From assembly GCA_947498455.1 (NCBI GenBank), contig CANMKK010000001.1:1-64000 (forward strand): a stretch of DNA of 64,000 bases, given 5' to 3'. Shown one piece after another: positions 27,600-37,165 of the stretch (the stretch's first letter is position 1; the number at the start of each line of letters is the position of its first letter). Under the pieces are notes generated by a model. That model was not told the DNA's origin. It saw only the letters and a program-made list of their open reading frames with translations, and searched no databases. The translations under genes and the position numbers were made by a program. The DNA is from an uncultured Aquimarina sp. Its GTDB lineage: Bacteria > Bacteroidota > Bacteroidia > Flavobacteriales > Flavobacteriaceae.

Positions 27600-28268
27600 T
27601 TACATCCATTGTTTTAGGATATAACCAATATCCGCGCGAACATCTGCCCTAATCTCTTTTTTTAGTTTTCCTTTACCGAATTGATAATCATAATTGGTTT
27701 CTGTATGACGTACGTGAGCTTCTACTGCCAGATCAATCATTTTGCTATCGAATTTCTTTGCATTGGCAGTTCTACCAACTCTTCCGCTATGTTTTTCACA
27801 AGCGTGCATAGCAATTTCAAATTCTCGGTTTTTAGGGCAATTAGGATATCTTTCCCGTATAGCTAAAGCAAAACAATATATATACTCCTTATCCTTACGC
27901 TCACGAATTATAGCTGCCTTATTATTTTTCTGTTCTCTAATCGCTTGATCATTTATACATTCTAACCTCGCTTTTTCTATAGCAGTTTCTTCAACAAGTT
28001 GTCCCTTTCTTTCATATCTCTTTCTTCTGTGATTCCAGGCAAGCACCACACCGCACAAGTCCGAATGCTTTTTGGATCTTCTAGTCATTGCAGCATCTCC
28101 TGGAGGTAGCAATACATATCCAACAAAAGGAGAACAATTAAAACAAGTTCCTTTATGATTTTCACTTTCTGCGACAAAAGATTTGCCTACCTTGATTCTT
28201 CTCCCACATGAGATACATTTGAGTTTTTCTTTTTTAGTTAAAAAGATATTTTGAGATATAGTTGCCAA
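27600..28268 (-). CDS. DUF2293-containing protein
   Basis: 222 residues. The N-terminus has a CxxC pair (LKCISCGRRIKVG, GTCFNCSPF) that could bind zinc. The C-terminal half has the arrangement of DUF2293: AIRERYPNCPKNREFEIAMHACEKHSGRVGR...VEAHVRHTETNYD. The function of this domain is unknown. In the same direction as the ychJ pair, 48 bp upstream of the lysine-rich gene, so all three may share a transcript. Confidence 0.75.
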   Translation of the reverse strand: MATISQNIFLTKKEKLKCISCGRRIKVGKSFVAESENHKGTCFNCSPFVGYVLLPPGDAAMTRRSKKHSDLCGVVLAWNHRRKRYERKGQLVEETAIEKARLECINDQAIREQKNNKAAIIRERKDKEYIYCFALAIRERYPNCPKNREFEIAMHACEKHSGRVGRTANAKKFDSKMIDLAVEAHVRHTETNYDYQFGKGKLKKEIRADVRADIGYILKQWM

Positions 28269-28549
28269 GTATTTTTATTTTTAATGTGACAAAAATAAAA
28301 TTTTCTACAATTATTGAAGTAGTCTGTACATAGGTTTTTCTCTTTAATAAATAAGTCGATTCTCTAAATTCATTGAGAAAAACTATATAATAATCATATA
28401 CACTGTTAGCACATATAGCTTCAGTTTACATCCTTATATAGGCCAATCATCACCACAATAGTGAATCACAAATAACCCATAAAACACTACAAAACAACAA
28501 GTAAAAAATATTTAATTGGGGAAAAAACAAACTTTTTACTTAAAAAAAC
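28269..28549. other. Intergenic region with no gene seen
   Basis: About 280 bp between divergent genes, AT-rich. Nothing recognised apart from the candidate promoter that follows it. Confidence 0.4.
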
Positions 28550-28579
28550 TTGTTTTTCTACGGAAAAACCGTACTTTAG
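28550..28579 (+). promoter_or_regulatory. Candidate promoter for the 83-residue gene
   Basis: TTG at 28550 and TACTTTAG at 28572-28579, 19 bp apart; the -7 element has one mismatch to TAnnTTTG. A small GTAC-centred palindrome overlaps it. Confidence 0.4.
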
Positions 28580-28610
28580 TACTGCCTTTAAATCTTAAAA
28601 TAAACCACTT

Positions 28611-28862
28611 ATGCAAAAAACTATTTTAGAAAAACGTTTTAACGAGCAAAATTTAGAAGAAAAATATAATCATATCTGGAATAAAGGTATTCACCTTTTT
28701 TCAATCAACGATGGTAACAGAGATTTTCATTACAGTATATTCTATATTGATTTCCTATTCGCTGAAGTCATATATAACAAATTAAATGGTGAAATTTTAG
28801 CCATTAAAAGTTTTACTGATAAATCTAAACTTATGTTTTATTTACGTGAAGATTTTAATTAA
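28611..28862 (+). CDS. Hypothetical protein, 83 residues
   Basis: Not recognised. Soluble, without signal peptide or cysteine clusters: MQKTILEKRFNEQNLEEKYN ... FHYSIFYIDFLFAEVIYNKL. Alternating hydrophobic residues suggest a small alpha/beta fold. A plausible promoter lies 31 bp before the start codon. Isolated between divergent and convergent neighbours. Confidence 0.55.
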   Translation: MQKTILEKRFNEQNLEEKYNHIWNKGIHLFSINDGNRDFHYSIFYIDFLFAEVIYNKLNGEILAIKSFTDKSKLMFYLREDFN

Positions 28863-29033
28863 CCCCAAACCTACATAAACCAACGTCATATTTAAAATGG
28901 AATATGAGTGAAATGAAGCCTAAAATAAGTTCTAAAAATTAAATGATTACCCCAAAACCAGAACTAAATACGTAAGCCCTCGTTAAGAGCTTCATTTTAC
29001 TCTAAATTCCCTTTTTATTTCCCTCTTTACCAT

Positions 29034-29879
29034 TTATTTCATAGACGAATTAGATTTATAAAATATATTCAATAGTAAACTGGTAATAATTAGAAAAGTT
29101 CCTAACAGACTATAGACAGGATATACATCACCAAACCAAAATATTCCTCCAATCATAGTAAAAATTACTTCGATATATTTTAACGACGCTATTTTATTAG
29201 TAGCATGTGATTGAAAACCTTTTGTCATAAATAACTGCCCGAAGTATCCAAAAACTCCTAGGCATAACAATAAAATCCATTCCTTTCCTTCTGGAGTTTT
29301 ATCCCAATTAAAAATTGAAAGAAAACCTCCTAACACGACAGATAAGCACATAAAGTGATTTACAATGACGACCGGGTGATCCCTATTACCTATTTTATTT
29401 ATTAACACAAATACAATTCCTGTAAAAAAAGCGGATAATAAAATTAATAATAGCCCAAAAGAATTAATTCTAGTATCAAAACCCTTGATAAATAATACTC
29501 CAGAAAAAGCTATTAAAAAAAATAGCCATTGAATCGGTTTGATTTTTTCTTTTAAAAAAATAACTGCTAATATCGAAGCAAAAATTGGTGAAAGGTATCG
29601 TAATGAAACAGCAGAGCCTATCGCCAAATAATTGACCGACATAAAAAATAATCCCATAGATACTACACCAGTAAAACTTCGAAAAGCTAATAACTTCTGC
29701 TGATTTCCCCAAAGCGGGATTTTACGGTACATCAAAAAAGGAAATGTAAAGAATAATGTTCCTATTGATCGAAAAAATATCATTTGATATGCACTGAAAC
29801 CTTCTAAGTATTTTATAAATAAATTCATGACTGTAAAAGAAACAGCACTTGCTATCATAAAATATAAAGCTTTCCCCAA
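29034..29879 (-). CDS. EamA/DMT-family transporter
   Basis: 281 residues with about ten hydrophobic helices arranged as two EamA repeats, each of five helices. The first repeat ends near LKEKIKPIQWLFFLIAFSGVLFI, the second near FGDVYPVYSLLGTFLIITSLL. This is the drug/metabolite transporter superfamily, whose members move metabolites or amino acids; the substrate cannot be told from sequence. Single gene. Confidence 0.88.
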   Translation of the reverse strand: MGKALYFMIASAVSFTVMNLFIKYLEGFSAYQMIFFRSIGTLFFTFPFLMYRKIPLWGNQQKLLAFRSFTGVVSMGLFFMSVNYLAIGSAVSLRYLSPIFASILAVIFLKEKIKPIQWLFFLIAFSGVLFIKGFDTRINSFGLLLILLSAFFTGIVFVLINKIGNRDHPVVIVNHFMCLSVVLGGFLSIFNWDKTPEGKEWILLLCLGVFGYFGQLFMTKGFQSHATNKIASLKYIEVIFTMIGGIFWFGDVYPVYSLLGTFLIITSLLLNIFYKSNSSMK

Positions 29880-30134
29880 ATGATTTAAATTTATATACTA
29901 AACCAACATATCCTCTGTTTAGTATATATCAAATATAGGCTTTGAATAAATATAATTCATAAAATATAAAGTGAATTCCAATCTAAATTAAAAGATTTTT
30001 CTTGTTACCTTTTTGAAGATAGCGAGGAAAAACGAATCAAAAAGAGCATAATTATTATCATTAACGCAAAAGTTCAATGTAAGATATAGAAATATTTTAG
30101 TACCTTAACCAATAATTAATGCCCCATATATATA

Positions 30135-31097
30135 ATGAAAAAAGTATTCCCCATACTTATATTGATCCTATCTCAGGTAGTCCATAGTCAATCCCATACC
30201 GTATTAGATTCTCATAAAAAATTCCCCATATCATATGCTACGATTTCATTTGGTAATGGAAATGGTTTATTTGCAGATGCAGAAGGTGTTTTTAAATTCT
30301 CTAAAAAAAGATATCCTGATATAGATTCTTTATTTATTTCTGCTTTAGGATTTAATGAACTTGCCATAAGTACTAAAAATCTTCCTGTAAAAATTAAACT
30401 GACTCATAAAGTTGCAGAACTACAGGAAGTAATTCTAAAAGCAGAAAATTTAGGAAAATATAAGACTAGAAAGAAGAACTCCATTTTGCACAATGATTAT
30501 TTTAAATGTTGGTTACCAACTGTAGAATCAGAAATAGCTGTGTTTTTTTCTAGAAACTCTGAGAAAACTACTAAGATTAAATCTATATCCATACCTGTAA
30601 AAATGGAAACTTCTAAAAAGTCTTCAGGAAAAAAACAGTCTTTCTCTACATTGTTTAAAATGCAATTTTATAAAAATGTGAATGGTTATCCAGGAAAACG
30701 GTTACCTAACGAGGATATTATTTTTATAATTACTAATAAAGATAAACCTAATTTTGAACTTGATATTTCCGAATATAAAGTTTTTATCCCAAAGGAAGGT
30801 ATTTTTGTTTCGATTCAGGTATTAGGTTATGCAGATAAAGATGGAAAACTTCAACACACTAAAAAATATCATGAAGTGGAAACTCGTAAAGGAATTGTAA
30901 AAGTATCTACTACTTTTAGACCCTTATTACCTTTTACCAATAAGATCGAAGAGAACCTAACATTTACAAGAAGAGTATTTTTTAAAAACAGAAGCTGGCA
31001 GCGTTTTGATAAAAAATATAGTGAAGGCAATAACTTAATAAAAATTAATCATATGAATTATGGAATGGGTCTAAAAACACTGGTATACGAAAAATAG
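30135..31097 (+). CDS. Secreted protein with carboxypeptidase-regulatory-like domain
   Basis: 320 residues. Signal peptide MKKVFPILILILSQVVHSQS, then a CarboxypepD_reg-like beta domain (KFPISYATISFGNGNGLFAD.EG.FKFSKK ... LFISALGFNELAI), and a helical and beta C-terminal region with no recognised family (SIPVKMETSKKSSGKKQSF; VFIPKEGIFVSIQVLGY). Likely periplasmic or outer-membrane linked. It ends 20 bp from the convergent SulP gene. Confidence 0.65.
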   Translation: MKKVFPILILILSQVVHSQSHTVLDSHKKFPISYATISFGNGNGLFADAEGVFKFSKKRYPDIDSLFISALGFNELAISTKNLPVKIKLTHKVAELQEVILKAENLGKYKTRKKNSILHNDYFKCWLPTVESEIAVFFSRNSEKTTKIKSISIPVKMETSKKSSGKKQSFSTLFKMQFYKNVNGYPGKRLPNEDIIFIITNKDKPNFELDISEYKVFIPKEGIFVSIQVLGYADKDGKLQHTKKYHEVETRKGIVKVSTTFRPLLPFTNKIEENLTFTRRVFFKNRSWQRFDKKYSEGNNLIKINHMNYGMGLKTLVYEK

Positions 31098-31117
31098 TAT
31101 CCCAATTATTTTAAGAA

Positions 31118-32872
31118 TTACTCTAGAAAAGAACGTTTTTGATTATACTGAACCGCAGCTCTAAATGTATTTCTTATTTGTGTTTTATCTTCTGTATATC
31201 TTACTGCATCGGTAATATTCATAAAATAATATTGCGTTCCGAATGTATCAGTAAACCCTGATCTCTTCAGAAAATCCCGTACAGGTCCGATAGTACCCGA
31301 TATTAACAATTGAATTTTAGATTCTTCTAAATACTGATGGATATCTTCTAAAACATGTAACCCTGTACTATCAATGTCATGTATATTAGTGGTATCCAAA
31401 ATTAAAAAATCTGGGTTTTCACTTCGTTGTTCTATAAATCGTAATATGGAATCCTTAAAATAACTAGTATTTGCAAAATATAATTGGTCATCAAATCTTA
31501 TAATCAAATACTTGTCCGATTGTGTGGCTTCAGGAAATCTATTAATATTTCTGTAATAGTTTGTTCCTGGTATATTTACTAATTCTGCAACATGTGGTCT
31601 GGAGCTATAATATTGTAAAAAAACATAGGATAATAATACTCCAATAAATATCCCACGCTCTACTCCGAAAATCAGTGTTCCAAAAAAAGTAATAACCATT
31701 ACTATAAACTCTCTTCTTCGTAATGCTAATAGATGTTTGGCTTCATTATAGTTGATTAATCCAAATACAGATACCAAAATTATTGCTGCAAGAACCGCCT
31801 TAGGGATATAGTAAAAAAATGATGTCAGAAAAAGTAACGAAATTATTACCATTACCACTGTTATTATTGAAGAAATGGTAGTCTTCCCTCCTGCTTCGTC
31901 ATTAATAGCAGATCTACTATAACTCCCCGATGAGGGAATTGCCTGAAAAAAAGCTCCAACAATTTTTGCAATACCCAGCGCAAATAATTCTTGATTAGGA
32001 TTGATCGTATGATCTCTATTTTTCATCTCCAACGATTTAGCAATTCCAATACTACCAACATATCCAATAAATGTTACTGTCAATACGGATGGAATTAATG
32101 CCACGAGTGTATCGTACTTCATTTCTGGAATACTAAAAGAAGGTAATCCTCTCGGAACATCTTCAATAACTGCTACCCCAAGGTTTTTTAGATCAAAAAC
32201 AATTGTTAGTATAGTGGCAATAATCAAAACAAAAAGAGCTCCCGGAAAAGATTTATTCCATTTTTTAATGACCAACATAGTTATAATAGAAATCAAACAA
32301 ATTCCTAGTGTTACCCAATGTACATCATAGATATGAAGTATGGCATACCATAACCTCTGATGAATATATTCGAAATCTGGAATGGGTATACCCAATAATC
32401 CATTTAATTGAGAAATAATTATTATAATCGCTGCCGCTGAAATAAAACCAGAAATAACAGGTTGAGAAATAAGATTTACCAAAAACCCCATTCTTAATAC
32501 ACTCATTATAATTTGTAATACTCCAATTAGCAATCCTGAAAAGATTACCAAATTAACAAATTCTGGTGTGAAAGGTGTAGCTATTTGGCTCACACCACTC
32601 ATTACAAGAATTGCCGTTACAGCTACTGGTCCAATGCTTAACTGTCTGGAAGTTCCAAAAAAAGAATACAAAATTAACGGGACAAGACAGGCATATAACC
32701 CATAAATAGGAGGAGTTCCCATCAATAAAGCATACGCTATAGCTTGAGGAATGAGTATAACTCCTACAGTAATTCCTGCAATTGCATCTGACCTTAAAGT
32801 AGATCGGTTATAACCTCTTATAGCTGGTAATATAGGAAGTATTTTATGTAATGTTTTAACGCTTACTATAAT
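31118..32872 (-). CDS. SulP-family inorganic anion transporter, start codon uncertain
   Basis: Membrane permease for sulfate, bicarbonate or a related anion with a C-terminal STAS domain (about the last 120 residues: LILDTTNIHDIDSTGLHVLE). The first ATG in frame (32725) would remove the conserved first helix: LPILPAIRGYNRSTLRSDAI and TVGVILIPQAIAYALL are encoded upstream of it. In the conserved frame no ATG, GTG or TTG exists back to the previous stop; the candidates are ATT at 32870-32872, used here, and the position where Met would be expected, which is GTT (32858-32860). Either a rare start is used or the start codon was lost. Confidence 0.75.
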   Translation of the reverse strand: MIVSVKTLHKILPILPAIRGYNRSTLRSDAIAGITVGVILIPQAIAYALLMGTPPIYGLYACLVPLILYSFFGTSRQLSIGPVAVTAILVMSGVSQIATPFTPEFVNLVIFSGLLIGVLQIIMSVLRMGFLVNLISQPVISGFISAAAIIIIISQLNGLLGIPIPDFEYIHQRLWYAILHIYDVHWVTLGICLISIITMLVIKKWNKSFPGALFVLIIATILTIVFDLKNLGVAVIEDVPRGLPSFSIPEMKYDTLVALIPSVLTVTFIGYVGSIGIAKSLEMKNRDHTINPNQELFALGIAKIVGAFFQAIPSSGSYSRSAINDEAGGKTTISSIITVVMVIISLLFLTSFFYYIPKAVLAAIILVSVFGLINYNEAKHLLALRRREFIVMVITFFGTLIFGVERGIFIGVLLSYVFLQYYSSRPHVAELVNIPGTNYYRNINRFPEATQSDKYLIIRFDDQLYFANTSYFKDSILRFIEQRSENPDFLILDTTNIHDIDSTGLHVLEDIHQYLEESKIQLLISGTIGPVRDFLKRSGFTDTFGTQYYFMNITDAVRYTEDKTQIRNTFRAAVQYNQKRSFLE

Positions 32873-33349
32873 TTTAGTTGATAAGGTAAATTTACAATAG
32901 TTTTCATAATTTATACCAATAGAAACCTAAAAAGCAATATAGATTTTGGTTTTATATATTATTATAACCGTCGTTGTTCTAAAACAGCTTTCTTTCAAAG
33001 AACTATAAATGAGTCAGTTTCCGCTACAGAAATTTATGTTTCATTATTGTTAATTATTCAAATTCGAATTTTTTGAATCTAATATTATTCTATCATCAAA
33101 ATCACAATACTTTAAAAAAACTGAAAATTAATCATTTAAGGAACTTCACTACCATAGTTAATCATATCTTTAAAAAGATAAATTCTTAGAAATTATGTTA
33201 TGTAGGTTTATAAAAGATTGATTTTAGACCAGTTCGAATTAAACAAATACTCGTCCTCAATACTTTAACATAGTTGATATAGTTAATATTACATTAAAAG
33301 CTTTAAGAGATAGGTCTCATTTTATACATTGTTTTAAAAATATAACACA
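32873..33349. other. Intergenic region with no gene seen
   Basis: About 475 bp between the divergent SulP and MBL-fold genes. An ATG at 32916 on the minus strand opens only 13 codons. Nothing else recognised. Confidence 0.4.
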
Positions 33350-34147
33350 ATGAAAAATTACATTTCAATATTGATTTTATTTCTTCTCATAATTAGTTGT
33401 AAAGAAGTAAAAAAAGATGCTATAACTATCGATAAAACCGAAAAAACTGCATTAGAGGCTTCTACTACAGAAACAAATTCAGATCTTCAAATTATACCTA
33501 TTGAACATGCTACCACAGTTTTAAGGTATAAGGATAAAACTATATACATCGATCCAACTGGTGGTCTTTCAGCTTTTAGAAATCAAAAAGAACCCAATTT
33601 AGTACTCATTACTGATATTCACGGGGATCATATGAATATTGATACGTTAGATAGTCTTAATCTAACCAAAGCTAAGATCATTGTGCCCGCAGCTGTAGCA
33701 GAAAAATTACCTGCGAATTATACAGAACAATTAGTAATAATCAATAATGGCGAAACGAAAAACATCGATGGGATTGTTATTGAAGCTATTCCGATGTATA
33801 ATCTAAGAGAAGAAGCTTTAAAATTTCATAGTAAAGGACGTGGTAATGGATATGTACTAACATTAGGAGAAGAACGTCTGTACTTCTCTGGTGATACAGA
33901 AGATATTCCAGAAATGAGAGCGCTTAAGAATATTGATATAGCCTTTATTTGCATGAATTTACCTTGGACTATGACGGAAGAGAGCGCTGCAGATGCAGTA
34001 TTAGAATTTAAACCAAAACAAGTATACCCATATCATTACCGTGGTAAAGAAAAATTAAGTGATGTAAAAAAGTTTAAAGAAATTGTAAATTCTGGTAATG
34101 CTGCTATCGAAGTTATTCAATTAGATTGGTATCCAACAAAAAAATAA
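33350..34147 (+). CDS. MBL-fold hydrolase, predicted lipoprotein
   Basis: 265 residues. The N-terminus ILILFLLIISC gives a lipobox with Cys17, so the protein is probably anchored to a membrane facing the periplasm. The metallo-beta-lactamase fold is seen in IDPTGG near residue 65, the metal motif DIHGDHMN near residue 88, SGDTEDIPEM, and the final YPYHYRGK. It belongs with the L-ascorbate-6-phosphate lactonase (UlaG)-like branch. Substrate unknown. A shared terminator lies 210 bp downstream. Confidence 0.85.
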   Translation: MKNYISILILFLLIISCKEVKKDAITIDKTEKTALEASTTETNSDLQIIPIEHATTVLRYKDKTIYIDPTGGLSAFRNQKEPNLVLITDIHGDHMNIDTLDSLNLTKAKIIVPAAVAEKLPANYTEQLVIINNGETKNIDGIVIEAIPMYNLREEALKFHSKGRGNGYVLTLGEERLYFSGDTEDIPEMRALKNIDIAFICMNLPWTMTEESAADAVLEFKPKQVYPYHYRGKEKLSDVKKFKEIVNSGNAAIEVIQLDWYPTKK

Positions 34148-34356
34148 ATTACCCAAAGGCAAAGTTTTCGAGATATAATAGAAAGATCGTTTCTTCATAG
34201 TAATAAAGATACTGTCCTACCTATATCAGGACTACTACCATCAAGAGAGTATTGGATCTATGCACAAATACCAAGAAAAGAACCTTGAAGAACATTAATG
34301 CTTAACTATTATTAGATATCGAAGTTCTTTACTAAAAAATGATCTATATCTATAAT

Positions 34357-34388
34357 AAAAAAGGTCTGGAAATTCCCAGACCTTTTTT
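34357..34388. terminator. Bidirectional terminator
   Basis: GGTCTGG (34363-34369) pairs with CCAGACC (34376-34382), with A6 before and T6 after, so it works on both strands, for the MBL-fold gene and the convergent cold-shock gene. Confidence 0.88.
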
Positions 34389-34417
34389 ACGTATATACGA
34401 TATGATATCATCAAATT

Positions 34418-34867
34418 TTATACTTTTTTAACTCTTACGGCATTTAAACCTTTCATTCCCATTTCTAGTTCAAAAGTTACTTTATCGCCTTCACGCACCT
34501 CTTGCATCAAACCATTTATATGTACAAAGTATTTTTCTTGGGTTTCTTGTTCGGTAATAAAACCATATCCTTTAGAATCATTAAAGAATGCAACTTTCCC
34601 TTTTTTAATCGGATCTTCTTCAATATGCTCCTTTTTAGGAATACCAATTTCAATATTTTCGGCCTTTACTTTTTTCTTTTTAGAAGGATCTGGTGGAGTA
34701 TCTGTTAAATGTCCATTTTCATCTACATATGCAATCATATTATCAAAACCGCTACCTTTTTTAGAATTCGCTCTTCGTTCTTCCTTCTTCTTCTGCTTGT
34801 CTTCCCTCTTCTTTAATTTCTTTTTTTCTTTTTCGATTTTGCTAAATGTCTGCTGTGATTTTGCCAT
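34418..34867 (-). CDS. Cold-shock domain protein with basic N-terminal extension
   Basis: 149 residues. The last ~65 residues are a cold-shock domain: KGKVAFFNDSKGYGFI (RNP1) and EKYFVHINGL (RNP2), ending GLNAVRVKKV, which binds single-stranded nucleic acids. The first ~80 residues are a strongly basic lysine/glutamate helix (KIEKEKKKLKKREDKQKKKE), making it longer than CspA-type proteins. Likely an RNA chaperone. Terminated by the bidirectional hairpin at 34357. Confidence 0.92.
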   Translation of the reverse strand: MAKSQQTFSKIEKEKKKLKKREDKQKKKEERRANSKKGSGFDNMIAYVDENGHLTDTPPDPSKKKKVKAENIEIGIPKKEHIEEDPIKKGKVAFFNDSKGYGFITEQETQEKYFVHINGLMQEVREGDKVTFELEMGMKGLNAVRVKKV

Positions 34868-35190
34868 TCGTTTTAAACTATTTTATATTAAACCTGTTTT
34901 TTTCCTAAAACATCTAAGGGTCATTGAAATACTAAACGAATGATTGGAAAATGACAATTGAAAAAATTGATTCACCTAATAATTTACCCAGTTGTTACAA
35001 CAACTAGTATCAGTGCATTTTATAATTATAAATCTAGAATGTAGACTGAAACTGCTACAAAGATAGTTTTTCCTTTTTAATTTCCCGCATAGTACCCATT
35101 AAATTGGGAATTCCTAAATAAAATATACCTTTATTAAACTAAATTAGTAATTTCGATCCCAATTTTATAAAAAATATTCAAAAAACCATA
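34868..35190. other. Intergenic region with no gene seen
   Basis: 322 bp between divergent genes. It may contain a long 5' leader for the cold-shock gene, as is common for such genes, but no clear structure was found. Confidence 0.35.
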
Positions 35191-35787
35191 ATGGAAATTA
35201 CAGCTGAAAAACAGAATCATAGACATTTCATTATTTACAAACCTTATGGTTACTTGAGTCAATTTATAAATAATGGACAGAAACAAAACTCTAAGCGATT
35301 ACTTGGTGAGTTATATGATTTTCCTAATGGCACTATGGCTATTGGAAGATTAGACGAAAAATCAGAAGGGTTACTATTACTCACAACAGACGGAAAAACA
35401 AGCAATCACATTTGTAGTGGTAAAGTAGAAAAAGAATACTATGCACAATTAGATGGGAATATTACGGATAGTGCTATCAAAAAACTAGAAGAAGGTGTAG
35501 AGATTGGTTTTGATGGAAAAAAATATACCACAAATCCTTGTAAAGTTTTTAAATTAAGTACTCTTCCTAAACTTCCAGAAAGAACCAAAAAAATTCGAGA
35601 TGAAAGACATGGTCCTACCAGTTGGATATCTATAACATTAACAGAAGGGAAATTTAGACAGGTTCGTAAAATGTCTTCTGCTGTTGGGTTTCCTACTTTG
35701 CGATTAGTAAGGATTAGAGTTGGCTCTATACTTTTAGATAAAATGTCAGTTGGAGAGGTTAAAGAATTAAGTGATTTTTATATTTAG
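35191..35787 (+). CDS. 23S rRNA pseudouridine synthase, RluE type
   Basis: 198 residues, no S4 domain, matching the short RluE-like branch of the RsuA family. Catalytic Asp55 lies in the motif GRLDEKSEGLLLLT; the KPYGYLSQF start and the C-terminal EGKFRQVRKMSSAVGFPTLRL motif are also present. It would convert a specific uridine of 23S rRNA (U2457 in E. coli for RluE). Single gene. Confidence 0.88.
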   Translation: MEITAEKQNHRHFIIYKPYGYLSQFINNGQKQNSKRLLGELYDFPNGTMAIGRLDEKSEGLLLLTTDGKTSNHICSGKVEKEYYAQLDGNITDSAIKKLEEGVEIGFDGKKYTTNPCKVFKLSTLPKLPERTKKIRDERHGPTSWISITLTEGKFRQVRKMSSAVGFPTLRLVRIRVGSILLDKMSVGEVKELSDFYI

Positions 35788-35862
35788 ATTTCACATTAGA
35801 TATAAATGATCAAATTCAGGTAACTTTCTTAACAACAAATAAACTAAAAAAAGCAACTTAAC

Positions 35863-36555
35863 TTATAAACAACCTAGTAACTCACTTGACTTAATAAAAC
35901 TTCTAAAATTAGGGTGATTGATTTCTTCATATACCATTTCATGCTCCCAAGTAGTATGAAATGGTATATGAAATGCATGAGCTCCAATATTTAAAACAGG
36001 AAGAATATCTGATTTCAATGAATTTCCTACCATTAAAAATTCTTCTACTTTAATATCCAGATGGCTTATTAATTTTCCGTATTCTTTTTCGGTCTTATCA
36101 GAAACAATTTCGATATGATGAAAATACTTTTCTAATCCAGATTTCACCAGTTTTCGTTCCTGATCCAATAAATCTCCTTTGGTTGCAACAACCAATCGGT
36201 ATTTTTCTGACAACTCCCTTAACGTTTCATCGATACCATCTATTAATTCAATGGGTTCTTGCAGCATCTGTTTCCCTTTTTCGATCAACTTCTGCACCAG
36301 TTCTATTTTTAAATCTCCTTTAGAAATTTTGATAGCAGCTTCAATTAGTGAAAGTGTAAAAGGTTTTATACCATATCCATATAATGGTAAGTTTTGCATC
36401 TCCATATCAAAAAGCAATTGACTTGCCTCTTTTTTGGGCATATATGTTTCCAGAAGATCACATAATTCTTCCTCTGCATTTCTAAACAATGGCTCATTTA
36501 CCCACAATGTATCATCTGCGTCAAAAGCTATTACCTGTATCTTACTTAATGGCAT
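35863..36555 (-). CDS. HAD-family hydrolase
   Basis: 230 residues. Motif I is FDADDTLW with nucleophile Asp12 and acid Asp14; motif II is around VVATKGDLLDQERKL; motif IV is MVGNSLKSDILP. The cap lies between motifs I and II (C1 type). Phosphatase for a small phosphorylated metabolite; the natural substrate is unknown. It starts immediately before the stop of the decayed gene at 36556. Confidence 0.88.
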   Translation of the reverse strand: MPLSKIQVIAFDADDTLWVNEPLFRNAEEELCDLLETYMPKKEASQLLFDMEMQNLPLYGYGIKPFTLSLIEAAIKISKGDLKIELVQKLIEKGKQMLQEPIELIDGIDETLRELSEKYRLVVATKGDLLDQERKLVKSGLEKYFHHIEIVSDKTEKEYGKLISHLDIKVEEFLMVGNSLKSDILPVLNIGAHAFHIPFHTTWEHEMVYEEINHPNFRSFIKSSELLGCL

Positions 36556-37157
36556 TTAATTGCAATTTTCATTATAATATGTAACTATTTTCGGAATTGC
36601 TTCTATATCTTGCTCAAAAGCATCAGCCTTTATTTTAGATACTACATCCTTACAATCTCCAAAAAACTGATCAATGGTTTTTTGAAATTTTTTAAAGCGT
36701 GGCCCCTGCTCTAATACTGTAACAAAAGAGTCCCCTTTTTCACAAATATAAACTTCTCCATATGTGATTCCTCCATACCTCTGAGAAGCCATATACATAT
36801 TCCCTGTCCTTCCCCTTTGGTAATCATATTCAATAGTTTTAATAAAATATTCAATTTTACCAGATATAGTTCGTTCTAATAAAATAGGTTTCTCTTTTTT
36901 TAATAATTTATAAACGAACGTTTTGGATGTATCACCATCATCTACAATCACATTAGTTATCGCTTTATGAGCATATCATTTTTTTTATGCTTCTTGGTCT
37001 TTCGATAAGCTATTCTTCTTGAAATTGATAAAGCCTTCAGCTTCTTGACCATTGGTCAAAATTAGTCTTCCTTTTTTTGCTTGGGAACTAGCTAAAAAAC
37101 ACGATAATAATATTATTGTAATACTATTGAAGTACTATACCGAAATCTCATATTCAT
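36556..37157 (-). pseudogene. Decayed secreted-protein gene
   Basis: Only the C-terminal 131 codons (36556-36951) are open. Upstream, the same frame encodes FNSITIILLSCFLASSQA, a signal peptide, and then KKGRLILTNGQEAEGFINFK, but is broken by TAA (36985-36987) and TGA (36976-36978). The start MNMRFR (37157) is in another frame, so one frameshift near 37130 is also needed. Joined, MRFRYFNSITIILLSCFLASSQA makes a natural signal peptide. The two stops are best explained as CAA to TAA and TGG to TGA. Sequencing error at the A8 run (near 36980) is an alternative for part of this. Function of the ancestor unknown. Confidence 0.65.
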
Positions 37158-37165
37158 CTATTATA

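Noticed and set aside
30135..31097. Possible TonB-dependent receptor fragment, because of the carboxypeptidase-like domain
   Set aside because: No plug or barrel sequence follows; length and C-terminus do not fit.
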